From NCBI GenBank assembly GCA_942492925.1, contig OW818641.1:372001-436000 (forward strand): a stretch of 64,000 bases of DNA. The letters are read 5' to 3'. Under the pieces are notes generated by a model that was not told where the DNA came from, ran no database searches, and was given only the letters and a program-made list of their open reading frames with translations. Shown piece after piece: positions 27,260-36,875 of this stretch. The position numbers and the translations under genes are program-made. Each line of letters starts with the position of its first letter. Positions within the stretch are counted from its first letter, which is position 1. The stretch is from QZKY01 sp942492925 (GTDB taxonomy: Bacteria > Pseudomonadota > Gammaproteobacteria > Burkholderiales > Burkholderiaceae_D).

Positions 27260-30200
27260 ATGACGGCAGATCAACACGATCCGGATTTGAACAAGACGGG
27301 CGCTTTTTCCGCGTGGCGCGCCTTACAGGATCGTTATCGTCGTCTTGATGCCACTACCCAACGCCTTCTGGGCATTCTTCTCAAAGTGGGTGTGCTCGTC
27401 TACTTCCTGGGATGTGTGGCGTATTTGACGACGCGCTATGTGTTGTGGCCGCGCATCGAAAATTACAAACCACAGATTGAACAAGCGGCCAGCCAGGCTT
27501 TGGGCAAACCCGTTTCGATATCCAGCCTGCGGGCTTCGTGGGAAGGCTTCAACCCGCATCTGACGTTGGATGAAGTGGTGATGCGCGATGAGGTGGGGCA
27601 AAACAAGGTGGTCTTGCCGCAGGTGGCAGCGAGCTTGTCGTGGTGGTCGATCCCGGCAATGGATTTGCGCTTCAAGCGGCTGGAAATTATCCGGCCGGAA
27701 CTGGATATCCGGCGCGATCGTCAGGGGAACATCCACATTGCCGGCATGCTGTTTGATTCCGCCAAGGACACAGATAGCGATGGGGCGCAGTGGGTCTTGT
27801 CGCAAAACGAGATTGTGATACGCGATGGCCGACTCCGCTGGCAGGACGACATGCGTCAAGCGCCCCTGCTGGCGCTGGAAGAGGTGCATATTGCGATCCA
27901 GAATAACTGGTGGTTTCACAAACTGTTGCTGACCGCCAAGCCGCCTGCAGCGCTCGCCGCTCCCATCGAAGTGCGCGGCGATTTTCGGCATCCCTTATTT
28001 GCCTCGGACATCTCGGATGTGCGACGCTGGAAAGGGGTCTTGTACGCCGATCTGCAAAATGCGGATCTGATCGCCTGGAAATCTTATATCGACTATCCGT
28101 TTGACGTGAATGCCGGACATGGTTCGGTGCGCGCGTGGCTCACGCTGGATCACGCACGTGTAGCGGACTTTACGGCGGATTTGTCTCTCAAGGATGTGGC
28201 GGCACGGTTGCGCAGCGATCTGGCGCCGCTCGATCTGGTAGAAATGAGCGGGCGCATTTCGGCACGCGAGATGGGTTCGGTTGACCGTGCTTCGGGAAAG
28301 TTGCAGTTTGGTGAAACTGGACACCGCGTTGAATTGATCAACGTGAGTCTCCAGACACGGGAAGGCTTGGTTTTGCCGGAGACGACGATCAGCGAAGAGT
28401 ACCATCCCGGGCTCTACGGCGAACCTGATCGGACAGCGGTTCAAGTCAAGGAACTGGATCTCGAAACCATCGGCAAATTCGCCCAGTATGTTCCCCTGAC
28501 GGCGGATCTGAGAAAAATGTTGGCGGAGCTGTCGCCCACGGGACGGATCAAGAATTTTGAGGTGGAGTGGGAAGGGCGTTATCCCGAGCTGGTGTCTTAC
28601 CGGGTGGGCGGCGAGTTTGCGGGATTAACGCTGAAATCACAGCCTGCGGGCGCGAACCCGTTGGCCACCGGCTTACGCAAGACGCAGGTGCAGCAGGTGG
28701 GTATTCCCGGTTTTGAAAATCTGACCGGTCGCATTCACGCCAATCATTTCGGCGGCAACATTGATCTCGATTCCGACAATCTCGTCTTGCATTTCCCCGG
28801 GGTGTTCAAGGAACCGGCGATGAAATTCGAGGTGTTCAAGATGCACGCCGAATGGGCTTTTCAGGAAAGACAAAAGCGCTTTGAGCTTGCCATCGGGAAG
28901 GCGAGTTTCGTGCATGAGGGGATGGCTGGGAAGCTGTCCGGCAAACATGTTCGACAGCTTAATCTTCAGGATAAATCGCCGGGCTACGTCGATCTGGCGG
29001 CGGAGTTTTCCAGCATCGATGTGAAAAAACTGGACCGTTATCTTCCGCTCGTTACGCCGACCGGACTTCGCGCATGGCTGACCGGTGCCATCGAGGAAGG
29101 GGTTGCTCGAAATATTCGGCTCAAACTCAAAGGCGATTTGGCCGATTTTCCCTTTGTGGACGCCAAAACCGGTGTGCGCAAGGGAGAGTTTTCGGTGACA
29201 GCCGGAATTGAGAATGCCAAGTTGAATTACTCCCCCGGAGATTTCGCCAAAGACGGGGTGTCGCCGATGTGGCCGCAGGCAGAAAAAATTCAGGGACGCA
29301 TCAGCGTGAATGGCGCGCGCATGGAAATCGAAGCGCGCACGGCTGAAACGGCCAATGTGGCGCTGAAAGATGTGGTGGCCATCATCCCTGACATGCAGTC
29401 GAATGATATGCAAGTCGAGATTACGGGAAGTGCTGCCGGCGCCTTGCAGGATTTCTTGAGATACACCCATGTCACGCCGGTGGCGGGCTGGATTGGCAAC
29501 TTGACGGAAGACAGCCAAGGCAGCGGTCGTGCGCGGCTGGCGCTCAAGCTGATCTTGCCGTTGGAACGCCTGAACGAAAGCAAAGCGCGCGGGGTGCTGC
29601 AGTTTGAGGACAATGAAATCAAATTGCTTAAAGACTTGCCGCTTCTGTCGAACGTGAAAGGCCAGCTGGAATTTTATGAAGGCGGATTCAAGTTGCATGA
29701 CATTAAGGCGGGTTTCCTGGGTGGGGACACGCGCATCGCAGGCGGGACACAAAGCGATGGCAAATTTCTGATCAAGGCGGATGGCAATCTGACGCTGGAA
29801 GGCGTGCGCAAGGAATACCCGGCTGTGCCCAGCCGCATCAGCGGCAAGACAAATTATTCGGTGGCGATTAGCGAGCGCGGAAAGATGCCTGATATTCGGG
29901 TCGAATCCAATTTGCGTGGTGTCGCGTTTGATTACCCGGCACCGATCAAAAAATTGAAGGATGAGGCTTTGCCGCTCACCTTCCGCTTGACGGATCAGAC
30001 GCCCGCGAACAGTCCGTACTGGCGCGATCACATCGCCGTGACGCTCGGCAAAAACATGTCGGCACAGTATTACCGACAAAAGACCATGAAGAAGGGCGCG
30101 GTTTGGCAGGTGGTGCGGGGGGGTATCGGCATCGATGCCAAACCACCCGAGCCAGCGTCCGGTGTCGCCCTGCGAGTGGTGATGGGACCGTTGAATGTGG

Positions 30201-31393
30201 ATGCGTGGAAAACCGTGTGGGGACCAACTGCCAGTGGACCGAGCGAAAAAAAATCGGGAGCGGCGGCAGGCGGCGTGGCATCCTACTTTTTGCCCAGCAC
30301 CTTCTCCATCAAAACCCCCAAACTCACCGCTTCCGGACTGCAATTCGATCAGGTGGAATTGCAAGTCGAGCCGCGTGAAAACAGCTTGCAAGTGGGGATC
30401 AAGTCTAGACAAGCGACAGGGCATGTGAATCTGGCGGACGCACCGAAGGACGGGTCAAGCAAAATTGTGGCGCGTCTGACGGAATTGAATATCGCTTCGG
30501 CCTCCGTGCCTAAAGCCAGTGAATTGCTGGAGGCGTCTGACAAGCCGTCGGAACTCCCGAATCTGGACATCATTGCCGAAAATTTTGAGATTTACGGCCG
30601 GAAGTTGGGGCGGCTGGAGCTGGTCGCTGGCAATGCGCCAGGTTCGGAGGGGCGACAATGGAATATCGACAAACTCATGATTGATAATCCGGGTGGAACG
30701 CTGAATGCTTCGGGAAAGTGGACTGCCAGAAAAGCGGCGAACAAAACACGCATGCAGTATGCGTTGAAAATCAAGGACGCTGGCAAGTTGCTTACCCGAT
30801 TGGGTTTCACGGACGTGTTGCGCGAGGGTGAAGGCAAGTTGCATGGCACGCTGGCCTGGAATGGTACGCCGTTCGCCCTGGATAAACCGAGTTTGAGCGG
30901 GAAGATCACGCTCTCACTGAAGAAGGGACAGTTTCTCCCCGCTGAACCCGGGGTGGCCAAGTTGCTGAACGTGTTGAGCTTGCAAAGTCTTCCCCGCCGA
31001 CTGATTCTGGATTTCCGGGATGTGTTTTCAAAGGGCTTCGCTTTTGACAAGGTATCGGCGACGGCCGATATTTCAAAAGGTACGCTGCAAACCAATAATC
31101 TCAAAATGCTCGGAGTTGGTTCGACCGTCCTGATGGAAGGGGCGGCTGATATCGTGAACGAAACACAGGATTTGCACGTGGTCGTGATACCGAAACTCGA
31201 TGCGTCGGCAGCGTCGATAGCGGCGGCTTTTGCGGGGGGGCCGGTGGTGGGGGTTGGCGCGTTTCTTGCACAATTGTTCTTGAAAGATCCGTTGATGAAG
31301 GCCATGACGTTTGAGTATCACGTCACGGGATCGTGGGCAGAACCAACCGTGACTAAATTGAAGCGAAAAGAAAACGATAAAATGGAAGAGTAG
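27260..31393 (+). CDS. yhdP: YhdP family AsmA-like envelope protein
   Basis: A 1377-residue protein with one N-terminal transmembrane helix (about residues 39-63, LLGILLKVGVLVYFLGCVAYLTTRYV) and a very long periplasmic part made of repeated beta-groove segments, ending in an AsmA_2-type domain. YhdP, TamB and YdbH are known to move phospholipids between the inner and outer membranes. The size (E. coli YhdP is 1266) and repeats such as IHIAGMLFDS and LPLLSNVKGQLEFYEGGFKLHDIKAGFLGG support the family. ATG 27260 follows an AT-rich leader with no strong ribosome binding site. The nitrilase gene follows after 41 bp; yhdP-nit pairing is common. Confidence 0.94.
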   Translation: MTADQHDPDLNKTGAFSAWRALQDRYRRLDATTQRLLGILLKVGVLVYFLGCVAYLTTRYVLWPRIENYKPQIEQAASQALGKPVSISSLRASWEGFNPHLTLDEVVMRDEVGQNKVVLPQVAASLSWWSIPAMDLRFKRLEIIRPELDIRRDRQGNIHIAGMLFDSAKDTDSDGAQWVLSQNEIVIRDGRLRWQDDMRQAPLLALEEVHIAIQNNWWFHKLLLTAKPPAALAAPIEVRGDFRHPLFASDISDVRRWKGVLYADLQNADLIAWKSYIDYPFDVNAGHGSVRAWLTLDHARVADFTADLSLKDVAARLRSDLAPLDLVEMSGRISAREMGSVDRASGKLQFGETGHRVELINVSLQTREGLVLPETTISEEYHPGLYGEPDRTAVQVKELDLETIGKFAQYVPLTADLRKMLAELSPTGRIKNFEVEWEGRYPELVSYRVGGEFAGLTLKSQPAGANPLATGLRKTQVQQVGIPGFENLTGRIHANHFGGNIDLDSDNLVLHFPGVFKEPAMKFEVFKMHAEWAFQERQKRFELAIGKASFVHEGMAGKLSGKHVRQLNLQDKSPGYVDLAAEFSSIDVKKLDRYLPLVTPTGLRAWLTGAIEEGVARNIRLKLKGDLADFPFVDAKTGVRKGEFSVTAGIENAKLNYSPGDFAKDGVSPMWPQAEKIQGRISVNGARMEIEARTAETANVALKDVVAIIPDMQSNDMQVEITGSAAGALQDFLRYTHVTPVAGWIGNLTEDSQGSGRARLALKLILPLERLNESKARGVLQFEDNEIKLLKDLPLLSNVKGQLEFYEGGFKLHDIKAGFLGGDTRIAGGTQSDGKFLIKADGNLTLEGVRKEYPAVPSRISGKTNYSVAISERGKMPDIRVESNLRGVAFDYPAPIKKLKDEALPLTFRLTDQTPANSPYWRDHIAVTLGKNMSAQYYRQKTMKKGAVWQVVRGGIGIDAKPPEPASGVALRVVMGPLNVDAWKTVWGPTASGPSEKKSGAAAGGVASYFLPSTFSIKTPKLTASGLQFDQVELQVEPRENSLQVGIKSRQATGHVNLADAPKDGSSKIVARLTELNIASASVPKASELLEASDKPSELPNLDIIAENFEIYGRKLGRLELVAGNAPGSEGRQWNIDKLMIDNPGGTLNASGKWTARKAANKTRMQYALKIKDAGKLLTRLGFTDVLREGEGKLHGTLAWNGTPFALDKPSLSGKITLSLKKGQFLPAEPGVAKLLNVLSLQSLPRRLILDFRDVFSKGFAFDKVSATADISKGTLQTNNLKMLGVGSTVLMEGAADIVNETQDLHVVVIPKLDASAASIAAAFAGGPVVGVGAFLAQLFLKDPLMKAMTFEYHVTGSWAEPTVTKLKRKENDKMEE

Positions 31394-31434
31394 CCTTTCG
31401 AAGGCCAAGACACTGACAAGAATAAAGGGGCATC

Positions 31435-32232
31435 ATGACTAAAGTAGCTGCCGTACAAATGATTTCAGCGCCGACGATTCCGGAAAACCTGGTGACGGCG
31501 CGTCGTCTGATCACTGAAGCTGCGCATAAGGGCGCCGAATTGGTGCTGCTGCCCGAATACTGGGCGGCGCTCGAAGCGCGTGACAGCGACAAAATTGCGC
31601 ATGCCGAAGAGCCCGGCAATGGTCCGGTGCAGGATTTCATGTCCGGCATCGCCAAAGAGCTTGGCATCTGGTTATTGGGCGGGACCGTTTCCTTGAAATC
31701 CAGCGTCGCAGGCAAAGTGCTGAATACGACGCTGGTCTACAACCCGCAAGGCGAAAATGTGGCGCGCTACGACAAAATTCATTTGTTCAGTTTTGTGAAG
31801 GAAAATGAATCTTACGACGAATCGCGCGCCATTACGCCGGGCGACAAGGTCGTTACGTTCGATGCGCCGTTCGGACGCGTGGGACTGTCGGTATGTTACG
31901 ACTTGCGTTTTCCGGAACTATACCGCGCGATGGGACCGTGCGCACTGATCGTGATGCCGGCGGCGTTCGTGTACACCACAGGCAAGGCGCACTGGGAAAT
32001 TTTGCTGCGCGCGCGCGCGATTGAAAACCAGTGCTATTTGTTGGCGTCCGGCCAGGGCGGGCGTCATCCGACGGGGCGCAAAACCTACGGTTACAGCATG
32101 CTGATCAATCCGTGGGGCGAGATTGTCGATGTGTTGCCGGAAGGCGAAGGGATTGTGATGGGCGATATCGACCAGAACCTGCTCAACGACATTCGCGAAC
32201 GCCTGCCGGCATTGAAGCACCGCAAGGTTTAG
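31435..32232 (+). CDS. Carbon-nitrogen hydrolase (nitrilase superfamily, Nit1-like)
   Basis: A 265-residue cytosolic amidase of the nitrilase superfamily with the full catalytic triad: Glu41 (LLPEYW), Lys114 (RYDKIHLF) and Cys154 (SVCYDLRFPELYR). The sequence is closest to the Nit1/NIT2 branch, whose members hydrolyse deaminated glutathione or alpha-ketoglutaramate as metabolite repair. Substrate here is inferred from that resemblance only. It lies 41 bp after yhdP with a good site (AAAGGGG) before ATG. Confidence 0.9.
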   Translation: MTKVAAVQMISAPTIPENLVTARRLITEAAHKGAELVLLPEYWAALEARDSDKIAHAEEPGNGPVQDFMSGIAKELGIWLLGGTVSLKSSVAGKVLNTTLVYNPQGENVARYDKIHLFSFVKENESYDESRAITPGDKVVTFDAPFGRVGLSVCYDLRFPELYRAMGPCALIVMPAAFVYTTGKAHWEILLRARAIENQCYLLASGQGGRHPTGRKTYGYSMLINPWGEIVDVLPEGEGIVMGDIDQNLLNDIRERLPALKHRKV

Positions 32233-32233
32233 G

Positions 32234-32261
32234 GAGTGGTGAGTGGTGAGTGGTGAGTGAG
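32234..32261. repeat. GAGTGGT heptamer tandem repeat
   Basis: Three perfect copies of GAGTGGT (32234-32254) followed by a partial GAGTGAG, directly after the stop of the nitrilase gene. Such a short tract can change copy number by slippage. It lies between convergent genes and has no evident coding effect. Confidence 0.7.
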
Positions 32262-32322
32262 AGCGGCAGCCGATTTGGCCGCTTGGTTTTCCCACTGGCC
32301 ACTTCCTACTTACGACTCCCCA

Positions 32323-33003
32323 CTAAACACAAACGCCGTATTTTTCCCGATAGGCTGCCACGGCTTCCTTGTATTGCCCCAGTTCTGGCGCCGCTTTGGA
32401 ATCGGAGAGGAAGCCGAGCAAGTCATTCAGATTGCCGATGGAAACCACCGGCATCTTGTATTGCAGACGGACTTCTTCCACCGCCGACCGCTCGGACAGG
32501 GCGCCCTCCTTGCCGGCGCGTTCCATGCGATCCAGCGCAATGAGTACGGCACACGGCGTGGCACCGGCAGCGCGGATGATTTCGACCGATTCGTTGACGG
32601 AGGTGCCTGCCGAAATCACATCATCCACGATGACCACGCGGCCCTTCAGCGGCGCACCGACGATGTTGCCGCCTTCGCCATGATCTTTTGCTTCCTTACG
32701 GTTGTAAGCGAAAGACACATTGCGGCCTCGGTTGGCCAGCGCGACGGAGGTGGCGGCCACGAGCGTGATGCCTTTGTAGGCGGGACCGAACAGCATGTCG
32801 AATTCGACGCCGGCATTCAGCAAGGCCTGGGCATAAAAATCGGCCAGTTTGCCCAGCGTGCTGCCGTCATTAAACAGCCCAGCATTGAAAAAATAAGGGG
32901 ATTTGCGACCGGCTTTGGTCATGAATTCGCCAAAGCGCAAGACGCCGCTGTCTACGGAAAAGCGGATGAAATCGTTTTGCAAAGTGCCCACAATCAGCTC
33001 CAA
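32323..33003 (-). CDS. pyrE: Orotate phosphoribosyltransferase
   Basis: A 226-residue enzyme of UMP synthesis joining orotate and PRPP to give orotidine 5'-monophosphate. The PRPP-binding loop VVIVDDVISAGTSVNES is present, with the family's FNAGLFNDG segment and the flexible-loop region FAYNRKEAKDHGEGG. Length is close to E. coli PyrE (213). Divergent from xth with a 98-bp shared promoter region; convergent with the nitrilase gene. Confidence 0.97.
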   Translation of the reverse strand: MELIVGTLQNDFIRFSVDSGVLRFGEFMTKAGRKSPYFFNAGLFNDGSTLGKLADFYAQALLNAGVEFDMLFGPAYKGITLVAATSVALANRGRNVSFAYNRKEAKDHGEGGNIVGAPLKGRVVIVDDVISAGTSVNESVEIIRAAGATPCAVLIALDRMERAGKEGALSERSAVEEVRLQYKMPVVSIGNLNDLLGFLSDSKAAPELGQYKEAVAAYREKYGVCV

Positions 33004-33101
33004 AAAGGCAAAGTAAAAAGATAATTGGAGTATTGTAGCCTGCTCCGAAAAGTCCTCGCTGATTTTTGAGATAATCCTGTGTCGTTTTCTTTAATACCAT
33101 C

Positions 33102-33881
33102 ATGAAAATCATTACCGCCAATCTCAATGGGATCCGCTCCGCTGCCAGCAAAGGCTTTTTCGACTGGATGGCGCAGCAGGCTGCCGACGTTGTGTGTGTT
33201 CAAGAACTCAAGGCGCAGGCGACCGATATGCAACCGGCTCTTCTTTCGCCGGCTGGTTACCACGGCCACTTTCATTATGCGGAGAAGAAGGGATACTCCG
33301 GCGTCGGCGTGTACAGTAAGCGGGAGCCGGATGCCGTGCAAATCGGGTTTGGCGATGCGGAATTCGATGCCGAAGGCCGTTACGTGCGCTGCGACTTCGG
33401 CGATCTGAGCGTGATTTCCCTGTATGCGCCGTCCGGCTCGTCCTCCCCCGAGCGACAAGCGGCCAAGTTTCGGTTCATGGCGTTATTCCTGCCACATTTG
33501 CAAACGTTGATGGAGGGCGGGCGCGACATCGTGGTGTGCGGTGACTGGAATATCGCGCACAAGGAAATCGACCTCAAGAACTGGAAGAGTAACCAGAAAA
33601 ATTCCGGCTTTCTGCCCGAAGAACGCGCGTGGATGACGAAAATTTTCGACGAGTTGGGATGGGTGGATGTGTATCGGAAGTTGCACCCGGACGCAACTGG
33701 CGAAGCTTATACATGGTGGAGCAATCGCGGGCAGGCTTGGGCCAAGAACGTGGGGTGGCGGATTGATTATCAGGTGACGACAGCCGGTTTAGCCGCCTGC
33801 TCCCGCGCAGCATCAGTTTATAAAGCGCAGCGGTTCAGCGACCACGCGCCACTGATCATTGAGTACGATGCGATGCCTTGA
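33102..33881 (+). CDS. xth: Exodeoxyribonuclease III (AP endonuclease)
   Basis: A 259-residue Mg-dependent AP endonuclease and 3'-5' exonuclease for base excision repair. Visible active-site elements: the metal ligand Glu in VCVQELKA (about 34), GDWNIAH (Asp/Asn near 147-149), WWSNRGQAWAKNVGWRIDYQ, and the terminal catalytic His in FSDHAPL. Length is close to E. coli XthA (268). The last ~40 codons (from 33762) are repeated twice downstream as decayed copies (35951-36069 and 38998-39121), so this 3' end may itself have been replaced by an insertion. Confidence 0.96.
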   Translation: MKIITANLNGIRSAASKGFFDWMAQQAADVVCVQELKAQATDMQPALLSPAGYHGHFHYAEKKGYSGVGVYSKREPDAVQIGFGDAEFDAEGRYVRCDFGDLSVISLYAPSGSSSPERQAAKFRFMALFLPHLQTLMEGGRDIVVCGDWNIAHKEIDLKNWKSNQKNSGFLPEERAWMTKIFDELGWVDVYRKLHPDATGEAYTWWSNRGQAWAKNVGWRIDYQVTTAGLAACSRAASVYKAQRFSDHAPLIIEYDAMP

Positions 33882-34143
33882 GCCTCCTTTCTTTGCGCGA
33901 GGCAAACGCATAAACTAATTTCATCCTACTCCTTAGGCCTCATTTTTCCATCGCCATAGCGAAATCTAAACAAGCGCATGGTTTCGGAACACGTGACATT
34001 TCTATTAAAATAGTTTCCTTCGTGCAATTCATTGAGCTATATATGGCATCATGCGTCCAAAGCTTATGGTGCTGTACATCTCATGCACATGGCGCAGATA
34101 TTTTGCAAACGATGGTGTTTCATAAATTTTCAGAATGGTTTGC

Positions 34144-35862
34144 ATGAACCATGCTTTTCGCATCCTGCTTTTGATCCTTGGACTCGCTCTTGCGCCCCTG
34201 TCCAATGCGGAGGACTTAGTCATTTCTCGAGCCGTGCTTGAAGATACGACGGGAACGCTGTCCATTGCCGAGGTGGCCGGGCGCGAGTTTGAACCGGTCG
34301 GTCCCAAGCTTTTCAAGGGCTTTACCAAGTCGGCGCACTGGCTGCGTGTGACGGTACGGGCGCCTGCGGCAGGGAATGAAGTGGTGCTGTTCGTTCGCCA
34401 ACCCTACTTAAATGACATTCGGCTTTATGAGGCCGATGCAGGGGATCCGCATCATTGGAAGACGCGCGTGACGGGGAACCACTACCCGTACGGCGACCGT
34501 GAACGCGCCAAGAGTACGCTTGGTTTTGTAGTCAACGTTACTGCACCCGAATCAACCTATTATCTGTGCCTCAAAACCAACACGGTTTCACAGATGAGTG
34601 TCGAAGCGCTTACGCCGCTTGAGGCGGAGCGTATAGACAACCAGTTCGATCTGATGGAAGTGTTTTTTGTGACGTCCATGCTGGCCTTGCTGATTTGGGC
34701 GATCTACAGTTATTACCTGGATCGCTTGCGGTCGGTCGGATTGTTCGCTATCCATCAGGCGGTCTATATCCTGTACGGTGTAAACATCACGGGTTATCTG
34801 GCGCCTTGGATGCCGGCAAGCTATCCACAGTTGGCTGATGGGGTGACCGCCATTGCCTATTGTGGGATAGGTTTCACAACGCTGTTGTTTTGCCGGGCGC
34901 TGTTTAAACCTTATGCGCCCCCGCCACGCTTGATGCGGGGATTGAAGCTGTTGTTGCTGGTCTTCCCGCTTGAGCTTGTGGCGATAGCCTTGGGCTATAT
35001 ACCGCTTGCACTGATGATCAACCTTGTACTGATTCGGGTTAGCTGGTGGTATTTTGTGATCATGGCTTTTTCGCTTCGAAAAGAACAATCACCGAGCCGA
35101 CGGGTGCTGCAAGTTTTCTTTGTCACGATCACGCTTATTTTTACCGTGTTTTGGGTTTCCAATCACACGGGCCTGGCAGAAACCATTAGCACGCTTGGGC
35201 GGGAGATTCTGATCGTCAATGGTCTGATCATAGCCAGTCTGTTTGCCATGATGTTGCATGCTCGCACGCGTCAGTTGCAGCACGAAAGGCAGCAATCGAC
35301 ACTCGATCTACATCTGGCAAAGCAAAAGCTGGAACTAGAACTAAAGCTCAGGGAGCAGGCTGAATATCAAGCACGTACGGATTATTTGACCGGGTTGTTC
35401 AATCGACGTCACTTCATCGAGCTGGCTGAGCGCGAATTAGCGCGTTCAGCGCGTTACCAGAGGCAGTTCACTTTACTCATCATCGATGTCGACCAGTTTA
35501 AAGCGATCAACGATACTTGGGGGCACAGTACCGGCGACGTCGTTCTGCAGAAAGTGTCGCTTATTATTCGTGAGGCACTGCGCGATGTCGATATCGTTGG
35601 GCGTACTGGTGGAGAGGAGTTCGCAGTTGTCCTGCCTGAAACGAACGCTAATATTGCTATGCATGTTGCGCAACGGCTTTGTAAGATTGTGGCTGATGCT
35701 CAAATCATTCCAGATGTGCTGGTCACCATTTCCATAGGATTGACTGAGTCAAATGGAAGGGACATAGACCTTGCCAATTTACTGGATGAAGCAGATCAGG
35801 CGATGTATAGAGCCAAGCAATTAGGGCGTAACAGAGTCATATCCGCTGAGTTTCCGGTCTAG
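34144..35862 (+). CDS. Membrane diguanylate cyclase with 7TMR-DISM sensor
   Basis: A 572-residue inner-membrane protein. In order: signal peptide (1-~22, ending SNA), a periplasmic 7TMR-DISMED2-type beta-sandwich (~25-160, AHWLRVTVRAPAAGNEVVLFVRQPYLNDIRLYE), a seven-helix 7TM-DISM module (~165-375), a short coiled coil, and a GGDEF domain from about 400. The active site is GGEEF (489-493), with an inhibitory I-site RxxD (RDVD) five residues before it, so product-inhibited c-di-GMP synthesis is expected. There is no EAL or HD-GYP domain. DISM proteins are thought to sense carbohydrates or other periplasmic ligands. ATG 34144 is chosen over 34135 for its signal peptide. Confidence 0.9.
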   Translation: MNHAFRILLLILGLALAPLSNAEDLVISRAVLEDTTGTLSIAEVAGREFEPVGPKLFKGFTKSAHWLRVTVRAPAAGNEVVLFVRQPYLNDIRLYEADAGDPHHWKTRVTGNHYPYGDRERAKSTLGFVVNVTAPESTYYLCLKTNTVSQMSVEALTPLEAERIDNQFDLMEVFFVTSMLALLIWAIYSYYLDRLRSVGLFAIHQAVYILYGVNITGYLAPWMPASYPQLADGVTAIAYCGIGFTTLLFCRALFKPYAPPPRLMRGLKLLLLVFPLELVAIALGYIPLALMINLVLIRVSWWYFVIMAFSLRKEQSPSRRVLQVFFVTITLIFTVFWVSNHTGLAETISTLGREILIVNGLIIASLFAMMLHARTRQLQHERQQSTLDLHLAKQKLELELKLREQAEYQARTDYLTGLFNRRHFIELAERELARSARYQRQFTLLIIDVDQFKAINDTWGHSTGDVVLQKVSLIIREALRDVDIVGRTGGEEFAVVLPETNANIAMHVAQRLCKIVADAQIIPDVLVTISIGLTESNGRDIDLANLLDEADQAMYRAKQLGRNRVISAEFPV

Positions 35863-35950
35863 TCTATGACGGGAAAGACTAACGGTGAATGCAGTACATA
35901 TCTATTTGGTCAATTGCAGGATCCCATCAGGAAACTTGGGTATTTGTGTT

Positions 35951-36069
35951 ATTGACTACCAGATTCGACAGGTGGCATTGCTGCCACAGCAAGGAAGGCG
36001 GAAGTGTACAAGACGCAGCGATTCAGCGACCACGCGCTGCTAAGAGTGAATTACGACTGGACCACTTGA
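35951..36069 (+). pseudogene. xth 3'-end fragment 1
   Basis: Starts with ATTGACTACCAG (I-D-Y-Q, as in xth WRIDYQ). It is frameshifted in the middle and resumes as VYKTQRFSDHALL at 36004, ending VNYDWTT-stop at 36067-36069. Intact xth reads VYKAQRFSDHAPL and ends EYDAMP. No xth body precedes it. The surrounding interval 35863-36317 holds no other gene; the rest is unassigned leader sequence before the V4R gene. Confidence 0.85.
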
Positions 36070-36317
36070 GGAGCCATGTCTGTTGGCACAACGTCTACGG
36101 CGCACCGATGGGGCTGCTTCGGCACAAAGCAGACAGCATCGAACCCTAAAACCGCAAGAGCATCATAATGGATGTGCTCAGACATATAGTTGACTTGATT
36201 TGTGTCACGGGATGCGTTTGGTGCGGCGCTATAGTTTGACGCAGGGTCTACGCCCCTCCCTATGTGATAAAACGCCGATAAAAGGGTTGTTCAATTGATC
36301 TAAAGGTATAGGAGTGG

Positions 36318-36875
36318 ATGATGTCTATTTCACAAGCAACATCGGCACAACGCAAGTATGCCTTTTCATGGAAACTTCTTGGGAATCTGGACGAGGGGCG
36401 GCCCAATCTTGGCCCCATGACCCGGGTGGAAGTATATCGTTTGATGCAATTCTGTTTTCGTGATGTCTTGGAACAGGAATTTGGTACCGAGAAAGCCGAC
36501 GATCTCTTCTATCGCGCCGGCTATCTCGCTGGCAAGCACTTCTATGACCATGCAGTTGGCCCGGTTCATGATCTCAACACTTTCGTCAAGAAGCTGCAGG
36601 AGATTCTGCGTGACATGGCCATTGGGATTCTGAGGGTCGAAGAGGAAGACCTGGCGCATGGCCGATTGGTGCTAACGGTTTCCGAAGATTTGGATTGCTC
36701 TGGTCTGCCGGAGTTGAGCTACGAAGTTTGCACCTATGATGAAGGGTTCGTTGCCGCGCTGCTTGAGTCCTTTTCCGGAAAGAAATTCCGTGTGAAGGAA
36801 ATTGATTGCTGGTGTACCGGTGATCGTACCTGTCGCTTTCAAGCGACGATGGAAACGTCGCAGGATGCTGAATGA
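36318..36875 (+). CDS. V4R-domain sensory protein
   Basis: A 185-residue soluble protein matching the V4R (4-vinyl reductase) domain, as in the sensor parts of XylR/DmpR regulators: an N-terminal helical part with YRAGYLAGKHFYDHAV, then VSEDLDCSGLPEL, VCTYDEGFVAALLESFSGKKFRVKEIDCWCTGDRTCRF. Cysteines at 127, 138, 164, 166 and 172 are placed to form a metal site, as known for DmpR-type domains. No catalytic domain is attached. GGAG at 36311-36314 fits ATG 36318 or 36321. It overlaps the PAS/GGDEF gene by 4 bp (ATGA), so it probably senses a small molecule and controls that cyclase. The ligand is unknown. Confidence 0.85.
   Translation: MMSISQATSAQRKYAFSWKLLGNLDEGRPNLGPMTRVEVYRLMQFCFRDVLEQEFGTEKADDLFYRAGYLAGKHFYDHAVGPVHDLNTFVKKLQEILRDMAIGILRVEEEDLAHGRLVLTVSEDLDCSGLPELSYEVCTYDEGFVAALLESFSGKKFRVKEIDCWCTGDRTCRFQATMETSQDAE

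Noticed and set aside
28673..30424. 583-codon minus-strand frame inside yhdP
   Set aside because: Antisense to a well-supported AsmA-like gene; composition is His/Arg/Gln-rich with no domain, typical of a shadow frame.
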